The notes beneath the pieces were generated by a model. It had not been told where the DNA came from, did not search any database, and worked only from the letters and a program-made list of their open reading frames with translations. Positions 48,259-59,586 of a DNA stretch of 64,000 nucleotides are shown piece after piece (position 1 is the first letter of the stretch; each line of letters starts with the position of its first letter). The position numbers and the translations under genes are program-made. This stretch comes from Puccinellia tenuiflora (Eukaryota; Streptophyta; Magnoliopsida; Poales; Poaceae), in the NCBI GenBank assembly GCA_012064385.1, contig QRDG01000140.1, forward strand, positions 62,001 through 126,000. Reading direction: 5' to 3'.

Positions 48259-50357
48259 ATGTCATCGATGTAGATGATGACGAACTTGTCGAGGTACTCG
48301 TGGAAGATGGAGTTCATCAACCTCATGAATGTAGCCGGAGCATTAGTGAGGCCGAAAGACATGACGGTGTACTCATATAACCCATAGCGGGTAGTGAAGG
48401 CCGTCTTAGGAATATCCTCCTTCCGGATCTTTATCTGATGGTAGCCTGACCTCAAATCCATCTTGGAGAACACCGTGGCACCAGCCAGTTGATCGAACAA
48501 GTCGGTTATTCGAGGAATTGGATACTTGTTCTTGATGGTCACCGCATTAAGAGGGCGGTAGTCAACGACCAGACGAGGAACATTTGTATCCCTCTTCTTG
48601 ACAAAGATAACCGGGCAGCCCCAAGGTGAGCTACTCGGCCGGATGAATTCTTTTTCCAGCAGCTCATCAAGTTGCTTCTTCAATTCAGCTAGCTCTTCCG
48701 TTGGCATACGGTAGGGCGTCTTGGAAACTGGGGCGGTTCCCGAAACCAACTCAATCACAAACTCTACGCTGCGATCCGGTGGCATGCCGGGCAATTCCTC
48801 CGGGAAAACATCGGGGAAATCACACACCACAGCGACTTCAGACATATCAGGCGGGGTGATTCCTTCCAGGAAATAAAGACTGATCTCCGGTGAAAGAGGA
48901 GTGGCTGCGAAAGGAGTTGCAGAAGTTGGGGACCAGTAACGCACTTCCCCATACCTTGGGTGGAACACTGTGACAGTCTTGGCAGCACAATCCAGGTTTG
49001 CCTGATATTTCACTAACCAATCCATGCCCAGGATAACATCGATACCCTCTGACCTCAGGGCTATCAATGAGAACGGAAAAGGGACTGACCCTATGGCTAT
49101 TTGAACATCGGGAGATATCCAATTGGTACGCCAACTAGAACCCGGTGTCTTGACCACTAACGGGGGATCCATCATCACAAACGGTATTTGATGGTTGTGT
49201 GCATATGATATGGATATGAACAAATGCGAAGCTCCAGAATCAAATAGCACTGAAGCTGGATAAGTATTGATTTGAAGCGTACCCATGAGAACTCCGGGGT
49301 CCTCCTCAACGCCTTCAGCCGAGACGTGGTTCAGGCGGCCACGGCTGACGGTGGTAGCCTTGGCGGCTGGGGTAGAGGGTGCTGGTGCAGGTGCTGAGGG
49401 AGCCGGTGCCTTCTGGGGACACTCCCTGGAGTAGTGCCCCGGCTGGCCACAAGCGAAGCAAGTGAGCCCCGGTGGTGCAGGAAGTCGAGGTCGAAAACCG
49501 CCTCCAGCCGCACCAAAGGTCGAAGTAGCTGAGCGAGGCGGAGGTGGCAGGTACCCGGTGGGCTTCGGCGCGAAGGGCGCCTTTGGCACGGCGCTGAAAG
49601 GCACGAATACCTTGCGCTTCTTGCCCTCCGAGGAGGAGGAACTCTGGTGATCGGTGGAAGCGGGCCTCTTAGAAGCCTCTAGCTCCTTCCTACCCTGCTC
49701 CATGGTGAGGGCCTGGTTGTAGAGCTCTTGATAGGAGGTGAACTTGAAGGGTAGGAGCTCGTATCGGAGACGAGGTGCGAGCCCCTTGCGGAAGAGGTAT
49801 TGCTTGTCCTCATCATTCGTCACGTCCCGAGGGGCGTAACGGGAGAGGTGGTTGAACTCCCGTCCATAGGACTGGACGTCCATGCGTCCCTGGGTTAGGT
49901 CCAGGAACTCCCGCCTCTTGAGCTCGAGGATGGGCTTGGGGATGTACGCCGCACGGAAGGCGGTGCGGAACTCCTCCCAAGTGACAACATGGCCCGCGGC
50001 AACCATTGCCACGTGGCTCTCCCACCAGGAACCGGCGGCTCCTTCCAGAAGGTAGGTGGCGAAGTTGACATGTTCTGCCGCAGGAACGTGAAGAGCGGCA
50101 AACTTGCGCTCGATAGCCCGAAGCCAATCATCCGCATCAAGCGGCTCCTTAGCTTCAGAGAATGTAGGAGGTTGGGACCGCAAGAACTGGTTGAGAGTGG
50201 TGCAGTCCGTGTTCCTCCTGGCCCCTTGCTGGACCAGCTGCTCGAGCAGAAGCTCGTTGCGCAGGCGGTTCTGTTCGATTGCCATCATAACCTCCGCCAT
50301 TGAGGGTGGCGGCGGTGGGTCAGGGTTGCTATGTTCCCCACGACGGGTAGGAGCCAT
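48259..50357 (-). pseudogene. Element D gag-pol, N-terminal part: gag, protease, RT start
   Basis: The frame starts at the ATG near 50357 (MAPTRRGEH). Gag includes LEGAAGSWWESHV and FRTAFRAAYIPKPI, and the zinc knuckle CFACGQPGHYSREC near 49430-49470. The protease has VLFDSGASHLFIS and ILGMDWL. RT follows with PYRMPTEELAELKKQLDELL, VVDYRPLNAVTIKNKYPIPR and the catalytic YIDD at 48264-48275. Element E is inserted two bases later, so translation now ends at 48240 within E. Upstream of the ATG the frame stays open, but the MAP start matches other Gypsy gags. Confidence 0.93.
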
Positions 50358-50737
50358 TCTGAAGAATTGGAACAACGACAAGTTAGTAACCAATCCTGAC
50401 AGATAAGATAGATCATTGGTTGCTCCCAGATATAGATATGTAAGAAGCAATAAACACCAAAGACAGATTTAGGCAACCACGGTGACATCAAGTCATCGTG
50501 GCGATATCAAACGGATATAACGGACTCGAGGCATAACTGGACGGTAAGAACCCAAACCCCGAGAACCTAAACATCGACACCAAGCATAAAACAATAGAGG
50601 TAAGAATCAGAGTAGAGCGAGTTGGATGAGAAGCAAAAAGAATCCTAAGAAGGTTTTCACAACTCATTTTTAGGTTGAAAATAATTTTCACTAGATTCGA
50701 CATCGACCAAAACAAAGGGTTTCATACAGGCAGTCCT

Positions 50738-50749
50738 GCTTTGATACCA
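50738..50749 (-). other. Primer-binding site of element D (Met-type tRNA)
   Basis: The minus strand reads TGGTATCAAAGC three bases inside the 5' LTR end, matching initiator Met tRNA with one mismatch. Confidence 0.82.
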
Positions 50750-50752
50750 ATT

Positions 50753-53700
50753 TGTAACGCCCGACCCCGGAATTATACAGAGAGGCTATGTATTCAGCAC
50801 AACCATCAAGGTATAAAACAAAGATCGAGACTTGTGGAACAAACCGGCACATTGCATGACTCTACGACACAAGATATAAAGCAACTCATATAATGAGAAG
50901 AATACAAATATTACACAACAAAAGGATCACAGATCCAACAAGTCATCAAGCGGAAGCGGGTAGTGTTGTCTAACAACAAGAAGCAAGTATATGGCCTAAG
51001 AGGCCTACAATAACCATCATCCCAGCCATCTTGTTCCACGGTCCCAAGCTGCCATATCAATTAGGTTAAAGTTATCTATGAGCTAATCCGCCTTTCCCAA
51101 GAGTTTGTCCATAACCGTGGACACGGCTTTTCGAAAATATTATCCCTGCAGGGGTGTACTATTTAACCCATTGGTATCGTCCGGCTCACCTAGTTGGCCC
51201 TCTTCCGGGGAAGACCGGCGAGCGGGCGCGGTTAGACCTTTACAATGCATGAGGCTTACTCAAGGACCATCAGTGGCGGAAGGACAGGTTCAGCGCTCCC
51301 AGCGCCCTGCCCCACCGTCACGTCCTACACACCATCATCCTCGTTCCTTTTTCCACTCACACCACACCCGCGCAAATGGAAATAGCAAACTAGAGGACCC
51401 TTGACAAGCCCCTCACAAATTATTCGGTCAGCGAGGCGCCCATACACCCACCAATGGAAGCACGCTCGGTTCTTGGTTCTAGCTAAAAGCACTCTCAACC
51501 TAGGCGGCAAGAATGAGGCAAACCACCCTCCCCGAGGGCAACTCATCCAAGCCTTCTTAGCATTTTAATTAAGCACCCCACATATCCACCAAGTCCGCAT
51601 CATTCCATCTTCAACAACAATTATGGAAATAAACAACGGACATAACTAAAATATTTAACTAAGCCTGGCTAAGCATAGCTAAGCATATGAAAACATCAAT
51701 TCTGTCTTTATCTCGGGCCAACACTTCAACCCTAGGTTTCATAGGTAGGGATACATGTGATTGGCTCGGGGAAGAACATGCATTCATAGGATAATCTAAT
51801 TTTTACCAAAAAGGACATTTGAACCGCATGCAGTATTATGGTGGATAAAATAATTTGATTAAAAACATAGGATGCTAAATGCCAAGAAGGTTAGGTTATC
51901 TCTTGCCTTGCTGCCCGGACGTGTAGTACGGCTCGTCGGGGTAAGTAGAGAGACCCTCGACTCCGGAATCTATCGATGCCCAAAAGAAAATACAAAGCAC
52001 ATATAAATCACAAGAACACACGGTGCAATGCTCAATCACATGATGACATGTCAAATTGATGCAAGGAAATCATTATATAAAGTAAAGGCACGATTAAATG
52101 GGGAGCCAAATAATTAAGGAAATTATTTGGAAAACACCTCATATTTAACTTAATGTCCAATTGTTCATAAAGATCACATTATTTTAGAAATTTCTCAAAT
52201 ATGCATGAACATGACAAGAATGGATAGGGTTTGTCATTCCGATCATTTCGGTACTTTATTTGTAACTTTCGGAGCACCGATGAATAAGTAGCGAGTTAAA
52301 CTAATTATTTGAATTCAACCCCTTTTATCAAGTTATGAAGAACATCGATTAATTACTTGCGATCATGAGGTGACATTAGCATAGTTGGATAGGCTTTGAA
52401 ATGCTGATCAGATTGATATATCATGCCCAAGATTTGACTTAGCATTTTGTAAATTATCAAACATTCACATTTTAACACAGTTTTCCGGAACTTCTGGTAA
52501 GTGGGCCGGTAGTACCGGTGTAGCGGTACTTCCGGTCTTACTTCCGCTTATGGTTCGAAACATCCAGTACCGAAAAAGGAAGCATAGCCGGTACTTCCGG
52601 TGAAGGGCCCGGTAGTTCCGGTTTACTGGTACTGCCGGTGCTACTTCCGCTTAAAAACACAAAAGTCCAGTACCGAAAAAGAAAACTTCCGGCTCTACTT
52701 CCGGTTCTACTTCCGCTTAACAGAGGAAAAGATCCAGTACCGAAAAAGCTAAGCGGTACTACCGCTTCTACTTCCAGTCAGCGAATTTGAGCACGGCGAC
52801 GGCGGGAGCGCGCGCGGTGAGCACGCGCGCGTCGTGCACGTGCTCGGCCACGGGGTGGCTCCTAGGGTGCGCAACAGGGCGCATTGGACACGCGGGACGA
52901 CGGTGAGCCAAGGGGTAGCGGCGCCGCCATCTATTTGTCGCCAGAGCAGCAGCCACGACGGCGACCGGCGGCGGGTGCGGCGCATTGCGGCGAAAAGGCG
53001 CTCGAGAGGGAGAGAAGGAGAGCGACAGCGCGCAAGAGGGTGAGTGGCTCACCAGCAACTCGACGAGCTCGACGGCGGGGTGCGGGGAGGCCGAGGGCGG
53101 CCGCGATTGAGCTCGATGCGCGGCGGCCGGAGCGGAGGAAGGACGAGCGGCGACGGCGGCTGAGAGATCCCCGGCCCGATTCCTTCGGTGGGAAGGGAGA
53201 GGACGACGAGGCGGAGCCGACGGTGGCCTTAGCTGGAGCTGGAGTGGCTGGAAACGACGGCGGCGTGCACGGCGGCCACGGCGGCGACGGGGAGCAGCAG
53301 GGCACGATCTAGGGTTAGGGTTGGGCTCCTGCGCGTGGGGAAAAAGGAAGAGGGGAGAGAGGGGGAGCAGGTGCGGGTCACGGGGTCACTTAACCCTAGG
53401 GGAGCATTGCAGCGCGAGGGGAGCAGGTGTGGGTCGGCCATGGCGACAGTGCGCGCCACTGTCGCCACAGAGGTGACGGTGCACCGGTACTTCCGGTCTG
53501 GAGACCGGTACTTCCGGCGGTCAGAAACAAAACAGAAATGCCCTTTCTATTTGAATAGCAAAACAATTCCAGAAAATATACAAAAATTCTGGGAACAACT
53601 CCACAAGATAAACTAGCTCAACAAACATTTACTTGGGCCTTTGAGCATCATGACATGGTTTACCAATAACCAAGGCTAAGAAACACAATTGGAGATGGAA

Positions 53701-53973
53701 GTTAAAACACATTGGAGGCCCACCATTTGGTTCCTTTGCAAAAGAGTGAACTTAGAGAACTGGTTGGACCACAAGGTCACCTGTCATGTTAAGGGTTGTA
53801 CCAAGATTGCATTTCAAAGTTTAGAGTTTGGGGAAGGTTGGACTTCCCTTTTAACAATGTTTCCCAATTGTGGTTTGTTAACAAAATCAAATTAAGAAAT
53901 GCCATGATGCAAGCAAGAATGCAAAAGTGGAAAAATTCTTCGTATTTTTCATAACCAAGCTAGGGCTGTTACA
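50753..53973 (-). repeat. 5' LTR of element D (3221 bp)
   Basis: It begins TGTAACGCCC and ends CTGTTACA on the plus strand, followed by the right target duplication GTTCT. Near-identical to 38265-41486. Confidence 0.95.
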
Positions 53974-54127
53974 GTTCTCTCCCATCTTCTCTCGCGCTCT
54001 TGCTGTCCTCACGTTTGCCTCTCCCACGACGGGAAACAGATCCTCCATGGTGAGTTCAGGCGTGTGGATGGGTTCCACCATGGATGATGCGTTCCTCTAG
54101 AAGCTTCGCCGGAACCGGTTCTTGGGG

Positions 54128-57100
54128 ATGACGGGCGACGTGGAAGCCCGCGTTCCCCCTGAAGAGGAAATTTCACCGAATCCCAGAAAGGGCGAGGTCG
54201 TCGTGTTCTCCGCGCACTTGGAGCGGGGATTGGGGCTCCCGGTGAGCTCCTTCTTCGCAGAATTTCTGCGCTTCTATGGGCTGCAGCCTCACCATTTGGG
54301 GGCAAATTGCCTCACACAACTGTCTTGCTTCGTCACACTGTGCGAAGCGTATTTGGGCCTCTGGCCCAGCGTGGAGATATTCGGCATGTTCTTCTTCCTG
54401 CGGGCTCAAACGACCGCCGGGCAGCAACGCGATTGCGGCAGTGTCTCCATTAGTGCGAAGAACATGCCGCTGCCCAAGATTCACCTGCCTGATTCCATCA
54501 AGAAGTGGCAGAGCACCTACTTCTACGTCCAGAACCTCACTGATGTCGACCAAATCGGCCTTCCGGCCTTCTCCAATTCGCTGTCGGTGAACAAGTCCTG
54601 GTGCCAGAAGCCGCCGGTGGATGGGGCTCTTGAGGGTGTTTTGTTCAGCCGGCTGAAAGAGTTAGTGAAATCCGGCCTAACGTCCAGGGACCTTACCCTG
54701 GCGTGGCTGTCAAGGCGGATATACCCACTGCAGGCGCGTTCGCACAAGATGTGCTTCTACTCCGGTCTCCGGGATCCTACCCGGGTCAGCTTTGAGGTGC
54801 CGGCGCCGGTGAACCTCTGCGCGTGGGTTTCCCGCCTCATCACCGACAGGATCGAGGTGGACTGGGATTTTGGACTCGATCCATTCACCCACTCGGAACG
54901 TGCTCCTGAGGTTAGTCATTGCTTTCTAGTCCGTCTTCAATTCCTTCGTCCGGCTGCCGCTTGACTCAGTCGTCCCGTTGTACAGCTTTGCGAGCTCCAG
55001 AGGGTTGAAGACTTCGAAGTCGTCTTCGAGCCTGACGTCTGCGGTCCCTTTTCCAAGCGGCTGACGGCCATGCTGGAGGAGGATTCCTCCGACGAGCAAG
55101 CGGGAGGAGAAACAGATGCCACCGCTGAGGATGAATTGGGCGGCGGCGCCCGTGTCGGCCCGGACAGGCGCGGTGACACCACCGAATCGTCCGGTGGGGG
55201 TGCCGATGTTGGTGAAGATGGCGGAGGCGATGACGATGCCGCCCGCACCGCGATGAGCCCTGTTCCCTCTGCCGGCTCTGACTCCGATTCGGCAGCCTAC
55301 AGGGATGAGGACCTCGAGCGCGACGTCCCCCCTCCGGTTTCGTTGTCCCGCGGTAAGTCTCCTGAGCCCGACGCCGCCGGGCAAACTGACGATGTCGTAC
55401 GCGTGGTAGTAGATCTTTCCAGCGGTTCCGAGCCGGACTCAGAAGGTTCCTCTTCCGTGCCAGCCTTCAAGCCGGCGCCGTCCTCCCGCAGGACCAAGGA
55501 GTTGGAGGCGGTGGCGCGGAAGAAGAAAGCAGTTCTTCCCCGGTGGGCCTTGAAGGAGAGGCGGTCGAAGGTGGCCGCCGATGTTGATGCAGGCACAGTG
55601 CCCCACAAGCGGAGGGGCACATTCGAGAAGCGGGGCGTGCTGCCCGCCAAAAATTGGGCTTCTTCGTCGTCCCGGCCTACTACGGCCGGCTTGATGCCCG
55701 CCGGGAAACTTTCGGCGGAGGCCCAGGCGGATGCGATTGTGGCCGATATCAGGGCCGAGGTCGACGCCAGGCTGGCGGAGAAGGCGGATGTCCCAACTGG
55801 TGGGGCCAACGATGAGGTGATTGGTCGTGCTTCCGGTGGTGATTTTATTTATGATTTGAATCCGAGTGATTTGGAGAAGGAGTTTTATGCTCAGATGACG
55901 CAGGCGGATTTGGCCTTGGAAGCGTCTGACGCTGGTCTGAATGTGGAGCAGTTGATGACCTCAAGGGAGGACGGGGAGAAGACGACTACGGAGGCGGAGG
56001 GCATGGAGAGGGCGGAATCTCTCGCCGGCAGAACCAGCGTCCAGGTGGTTAATCCTGTTCTTGCTGCTGATCCTGGTTATGACTTGGGCATTGAAGGTAT
56101 GGAAAAAGCTATTTACGCAGAGTTGGCGCAGGCGGATTCGATCCGGGATGAGATGGACGCCAGGACAGCCGCGAGGCGGCTGGCTGCTGCCGAGGCGGCC
56201 AAGGAGACGACGGGAGCGGGCGTGGATGCCGGCAAGACCGCGGAGGCCGGTGCTGAGGTTGAAGTGGTGCCGGCCCCTACAAAGCGGACGGATGACGACT
56301 CCGCCGTTCCAGCGAAGGGCGGGGAGGAACTCTCCGGAGGCGGGAAGCGCCTGCTCGACGATGCATCGCCCCCCCCCCCCCCCGCCGAAACGCTTGAAGA
56401 GGAAGAAGCCCAGGGAACTGGGCTCACGTGACGGGTAAGTCCTTGTCTTGTGGTAGAAATATCGCGGCTTGTACTTCTTGGTGGTGACGCTTTCTTCATT
56501 TTGCAGAGCGCCGCTTCCAATAGTGGGGACGGTGCCCATCGCGATGGTGGAGCCGGCCTCGAGGCCTGCTCCCGAGGCTCCTGTGGCGCAAACGGCTGGT
56601 CCGCCTCCAGAGGCGGTAACGGCGACGGCGGGTGCGGAACCGGTCTGCCGAGTGTCGGCAAATGCCGCTCCCCCTGTGGTCGACTCCGACCCTCCGGTTT
56701 CAGGAGGTGGCGCTGAGGCGTCGGTGGATGCTTTCCAGATAGTTCTCCGGCCCGGCGCCGGGGCCGGATACCTCGCCTTCCCCACTCCTTCCACGTCAGT
56801 GGCCGAAACGGCCAAGGACAAGGCCATAGCGGGGGTGACGGCTTCGCTCCCTGGTCCCCACCAATCTATCTTGGTGTCTTCTCCTCCGTATTCCGGGCCG
56901 GTGCCGGCCCTGCCCGACGCATCGGGGAAGTTCCCCCTCGCCACGCTGGTGGAGCAGAAGGCCAGGGAGAACCTGGCCAACATAACATTGCTCTGTTCCT
57001 CCATAGAGTATGGCTTTGCCGAGGCGGCCAAGGAGACGACTTTGCTCAGGCGAGAGCTTGAGGCGGCCAAAGGTCCGGTTTTCTTTCTTGCTCGCATCCT

Positions 57101-58112
57101 CTGTCTTGTCGTTCTGTATTCTTTCTTGCGTGTCTTGATCCGATGATGACTCGCCCTCCCAGGCGATACCGCCTCCCGCACTGGTTTGGAGAGGCAACTG
57201 AAGGAGAAGGACGCCGCCCTAGCATTGGCCAAGGCCGATCTCCAGACGGCGGAAAAGACGTCGGAGGAGTGCTGCCTGGAAATCGTCCGGCTGGGCGAGG
57301 AAGCGGCGAAACTACGAGAAGCTGAGCGGCGGAGACGGGGCGAGGTCGAGTCACTCCGCGAGAATGCGGTCGAGCTGAGGATCCAGCTGAAGGAGTCCAT
57401 CGAGGCCAACGACCAGATCGTCTAGGCGGCCAAGGCGCGTGAGCTCGAGCATGAGCAGCTGGTGGGCGGCCTGATCAGGGAGGTTGAGCGCGTGAACGAA
57501 CTGATCCTCGGTAAGTGAGGTTCCTTTCTCCTTGACTTCTTGTTTGGGGTCTTCTACTCGGCCTCACCGGTTTGAAATGCAGGCCTTTATCCCGAGGTGG
57601 ACGCGCAAATCCAGAAAGACGCTGCCTCGGCTCATTCCCGACCGGAGTCCTCTGGTGCCGCTGCTGGGTCTGCTCCGACTGCCGCCTCCCGTCTTCTCCG
57701 ATTCGGCCAGGAGTTCAAACGGTTGAAGGAAGCGGCCGATGGCGTGCTCGAGAACCTGTGGCCGGATGCTCCCTTGCCGTCCGCTCTCCATGACTTGTCC
57801 GCCCGGCTTGAAGGGGCGCCAGCCGGCATCAACGAGCAGGTGGAAATGGCGGCGCGCGGAGGCACCAACATGGCGTTGGCCTTGGTGAAGTCATGGTATC
57901 CGAGCGTGCAGATGAGCATGCTGGTGGGTGGCTTTCGCACGGGAACGTCCCTCGCGAGTCTGCGTCCGGAGATCCTCATGGCTTCAGGGAGAATTGCCGA
58001 GGCGGTGGACTTGACGAAGCTGGTGCCCGCCGAGCCATCCGCGACGGCACGGCCGACTGAAGATGCTGGAGCCGGCGACGCTGCTGCTGCCACCGACCCC
58101 GCTGCTCCTTGA
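54128..58112 (+). pseudogene. Antisense gene 1 of element C: spliced 'putative gypsy type transposon' protein
   Basis: Five plus-strand exons with GT-AG introns are 54128-54910, 54986-56434, 56507-57072, 57163-57510 and 57583-58112, with intron phases 0, 2, 1 and 1 that all agree. Exon 1 (residues about 1-261) matches the family annotated as putative gypsy type transposon (Pfam Transposase_28, from memory), with blocks SSFFAEFLRFYGLQPHHL and ALEGVLFSRLKEL. Exon 2 is acidic and Ser/Pro-rich and ends in a basic KRLKRKKPRE, a nuclear-signal-like stretch. Exon 4 is a long coiled coil. Exon 5 has a conserved-looking helical end. Two lesions: a run of 15 C at 56369-56383 shifts the frame by one, and a TAG occurs at 57423-57425. 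Expected size is about 1.2 kb of codons. It lies opposite to pol; its function is unknown. Confidence 0.72.
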
Positions 58113-58400
58113 CTAAATTTACCTCCCTGGAATGCCGGGCGTAACTGTAGAACTTGCTATCTTCTGTACTGATGATTATCTTTCGTCGTACTGCTTGCTG
58201 TCTTCAAATGTTATTGTTTTTGTGATTGTTGGGCCATTGTGCTTGTTTTGGTGATGATAATCACCATGCCTAGCCCCCGAATTTTGGGCCGGCTTGAGCA
58301 TCGATCCGGGTCGAAATTTTATGTTCTTTTCTTGTTTTGTGTTTTTCTTTCACCGTCCTGATATCGTGCAGCCCTCGAGTCGAGGTGATGTAGTTTTGCG

Positions 58401-58790
58401 TCCGGGTCTGCGGAGCCGGCTTGCCGGCTGCGCAGCCCCCGGGAATTTTATGCCGGCTGACGGCGTGGCAGCCCCCGAGTCCGTGACTCGGGGTGATGTA
58501 GATATGCGTCCGGGTCTGCGGAGCCGGCTTGCCGGCTGCGCAGCCCCCGGGAATTTTATGCCGGCTGACGGCGTGGCAGCCCTCGAGTCCGTGACTTGGG
58601 GTGATGTAGATATGCGTCCGGGTCTGCGGAGCCGGCTTGCCGGCTGCGCAGCCCCCGGGAATTTTATGCCGGCTGACGGCGTGGCAGCCCCCGAGTCCGT
58701 GACTTGGGGTGATGTAGATATGCGTCCGGTTCTGCGGAGCCGGCTTGCCGGCTACGCAGCCCCCGGGAATCGGTTCGCCTCCTTGGGCCA
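58401..58790. repeat. Four 108-bp tandem repeats in element C
   Basis: Units start at 58401, 58509, 58617 and 58725, exactly 108 bp apart; the last is cut short near 58770. Copies differ at a few bases each. Because 108 is 36 codons, both strands stay open through the array. Each unit contains the palindrome-like GCCGGCTTGCCGGC and one or two CAGCCCCCGRG motifs matching the element's purine tract core. A further copy of that motif (CTAGCCCCCGA) is at 58270-58280. Confidence 0.92.
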
Positions 58791-58929
58791 TTTGCAGGCC
58801 ACGTGTCGCCTTTGCATCGTATTGACTCCCGCGCTTCGCGTTTTGCCCCCTCGGCTTTGCCGTCTCCTGCGCTGGCGACACACGTCGCTTGGAGATGGGC
58901 CGCTGACGGTTGCCTTGCTTCTCTTCCTC

Positions 58930-58939
58930 TTTATAAGTA
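58930..58939 (+). promoter_or_regulatory. TATA box of antisense gene 2 (element C)
   Basis: TTTATAAGTA on the plus strand, 80 bp before the ATG at 59011 and followed by a CT-rich leader. This is a textbook spacing for a plant core promoter. The 108-bp repeats end about 150 bp upstream. Confidence 0.6.
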
Positions 58940-59010
58940 TCCACGCCGGCGTGTTTTCTTCTTCATCTTTGTCTTCTCACTCTCGCGTCTCCAGCTTTTC
59001 CTTCTTAGAT

Positions 59011-59586
59011 ATGGCCCCGAAGAAGGAGATCGAGATGACTCCTCCCGTAGCGGCGAAGCGCGGCAGGGGGCGCCCCCGGAAGACCGACGTTGGGGAATCC
59101 TCCAATGCGGGTGCCAAACGCGGCCGGGGCCGGCCGCCAAAGGTTAGCCGCGGCGGTGTTGGAGGTGCCGCCGTCGCGGCGCCCGGAGGCGAGCGGAGCA
59201 CCTCTCCTGCCCGCTCGGAGTCCCCGATCTTTGGTGACTGGGATAACTTCCCAATCTCCGAATTTGTCTTGGTGCTGTACGAGCCCGTGCAGCGTGTACA
59301 ACTGCTACCCTTCGCCATCGCCGATGCGCTTGAGGGGGATGGCCCCTTCAGGTTCCTCCTCCATCTGGTTGGTGCCCGTCAAGGACCCTGGGAGGTGCTG
59401 GCTCGTGTCACCGCCGGTCACGAAGGCGGTGGGGTCCGCCGCCGCGTCGAGTTCTTCTCCGGGTGGAAGGCCTTCGCCAAATTCTTCCGCCTGGACTCTG
59501 CCTTCGTCATCCGCTTCCAGCTGAAGCGTCAGACGGGGGTCTTCTACGTCAAGGTCTTTGACGGCACCTTGTGCCTCAAGGAGTGA
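59011..59586 (+). CDS. Antisense gene 2 of element C: AT-hook and B3-like DNA-binding protein
   Basis: An intact single-exon ORF of 191 residues. Near the N-terminus two AT-hooks are visible, KRGRGRPRK and KRGRGRPPK, about 15 residues apart. After a Gly/Ala-rich linker, residues about 75-190 read as a B3 domain. The pattern is LLPFAIADAL, then PWEVLARV, then FFSGWKAFAKFFRL, then VIRFQLKRQTGVFYVKVFD, in the order and spacing of the REM/VRN1-type B3 fold. AT-hooks bind AT-rich minor groove and B3 domains bind specific DNA sites, so the product would be a nuclear DNA-binding protein. The frame is open upstream to 58294 through the 108-bp repeats. I chose ATG 59011 because a TATA box lies inside that upstream part. 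B3 identity is from pattern only. Confidence 0.65.
   Translation: MAPKKEIEMTPPVAAKRGRGRPRKTDVGESSNAGAKRGRGRPPKVSRGGVGGAAVAAPGGERSTSPARSESPIFGDWDNFPISEFVLVLYEPVQRVQLLPFAIADALEGDGPFRFLLHLVGARQGPWEVLARVTAGHEGGGVRRRVEFFSGWKAFAKFFRLDSAFVIRFQLKRQTGVFYVKVFDGTLCLKE

Larger units (their letters stand above)
38265..53973 (-). mobile_element. Tekay-type chromovirus D (Gypsy), complete with both LTRs
   Basis: The 5-bp target duplication GTTCT flanks it exactly (38260-38264 and 53974-53978). Two nearly identical 3.2-kb LTRs, a purine tract and a Met-type primer site are present, with one gag-pol frame on the minus strand. Integrase is followed by a chromodomain, which defines chromoviruses; long LTRs and domain content suggest the Tekay/Del branch. 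The only coding damage I see is the 4.4-kb solo LTR E within the reverse transcriptase. By eye the LTRs differ at roughly 35-40 sites, about 1.1-1.2 percent. Confidence 0.93.

Noticed and set aside
55961..57409. 482-aa minus-strand ORF opposite antisense gene 1
   Set aside because: It crosses exon-intron borders of the plus-strand gene, has Ser-rich shadow composition and contains no retroelement domain.
58401..58790. Repeat array as a CRISPR-like locus
   Set aside because: Plant nuclear DNA with contiguous 108-bp units and no spacers; it is an ordinary tandem repeat.
58270..58944. Minus-strand 224-aa ORF with repeated GGCHAVSRHKIP-type units
   Set aside because: Shadow of the 108-bp repeats; no domain and no independent start signal.
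58294..59010. N-terminal extension of the AT-hook/B3 ORF (239 codons through the 108-bp repeats)
   Set aside because: It is open on both strands because the period is a multiple of three, has repeat-derived composition, and the TATA box lies inside it. I start the gene at 59011.
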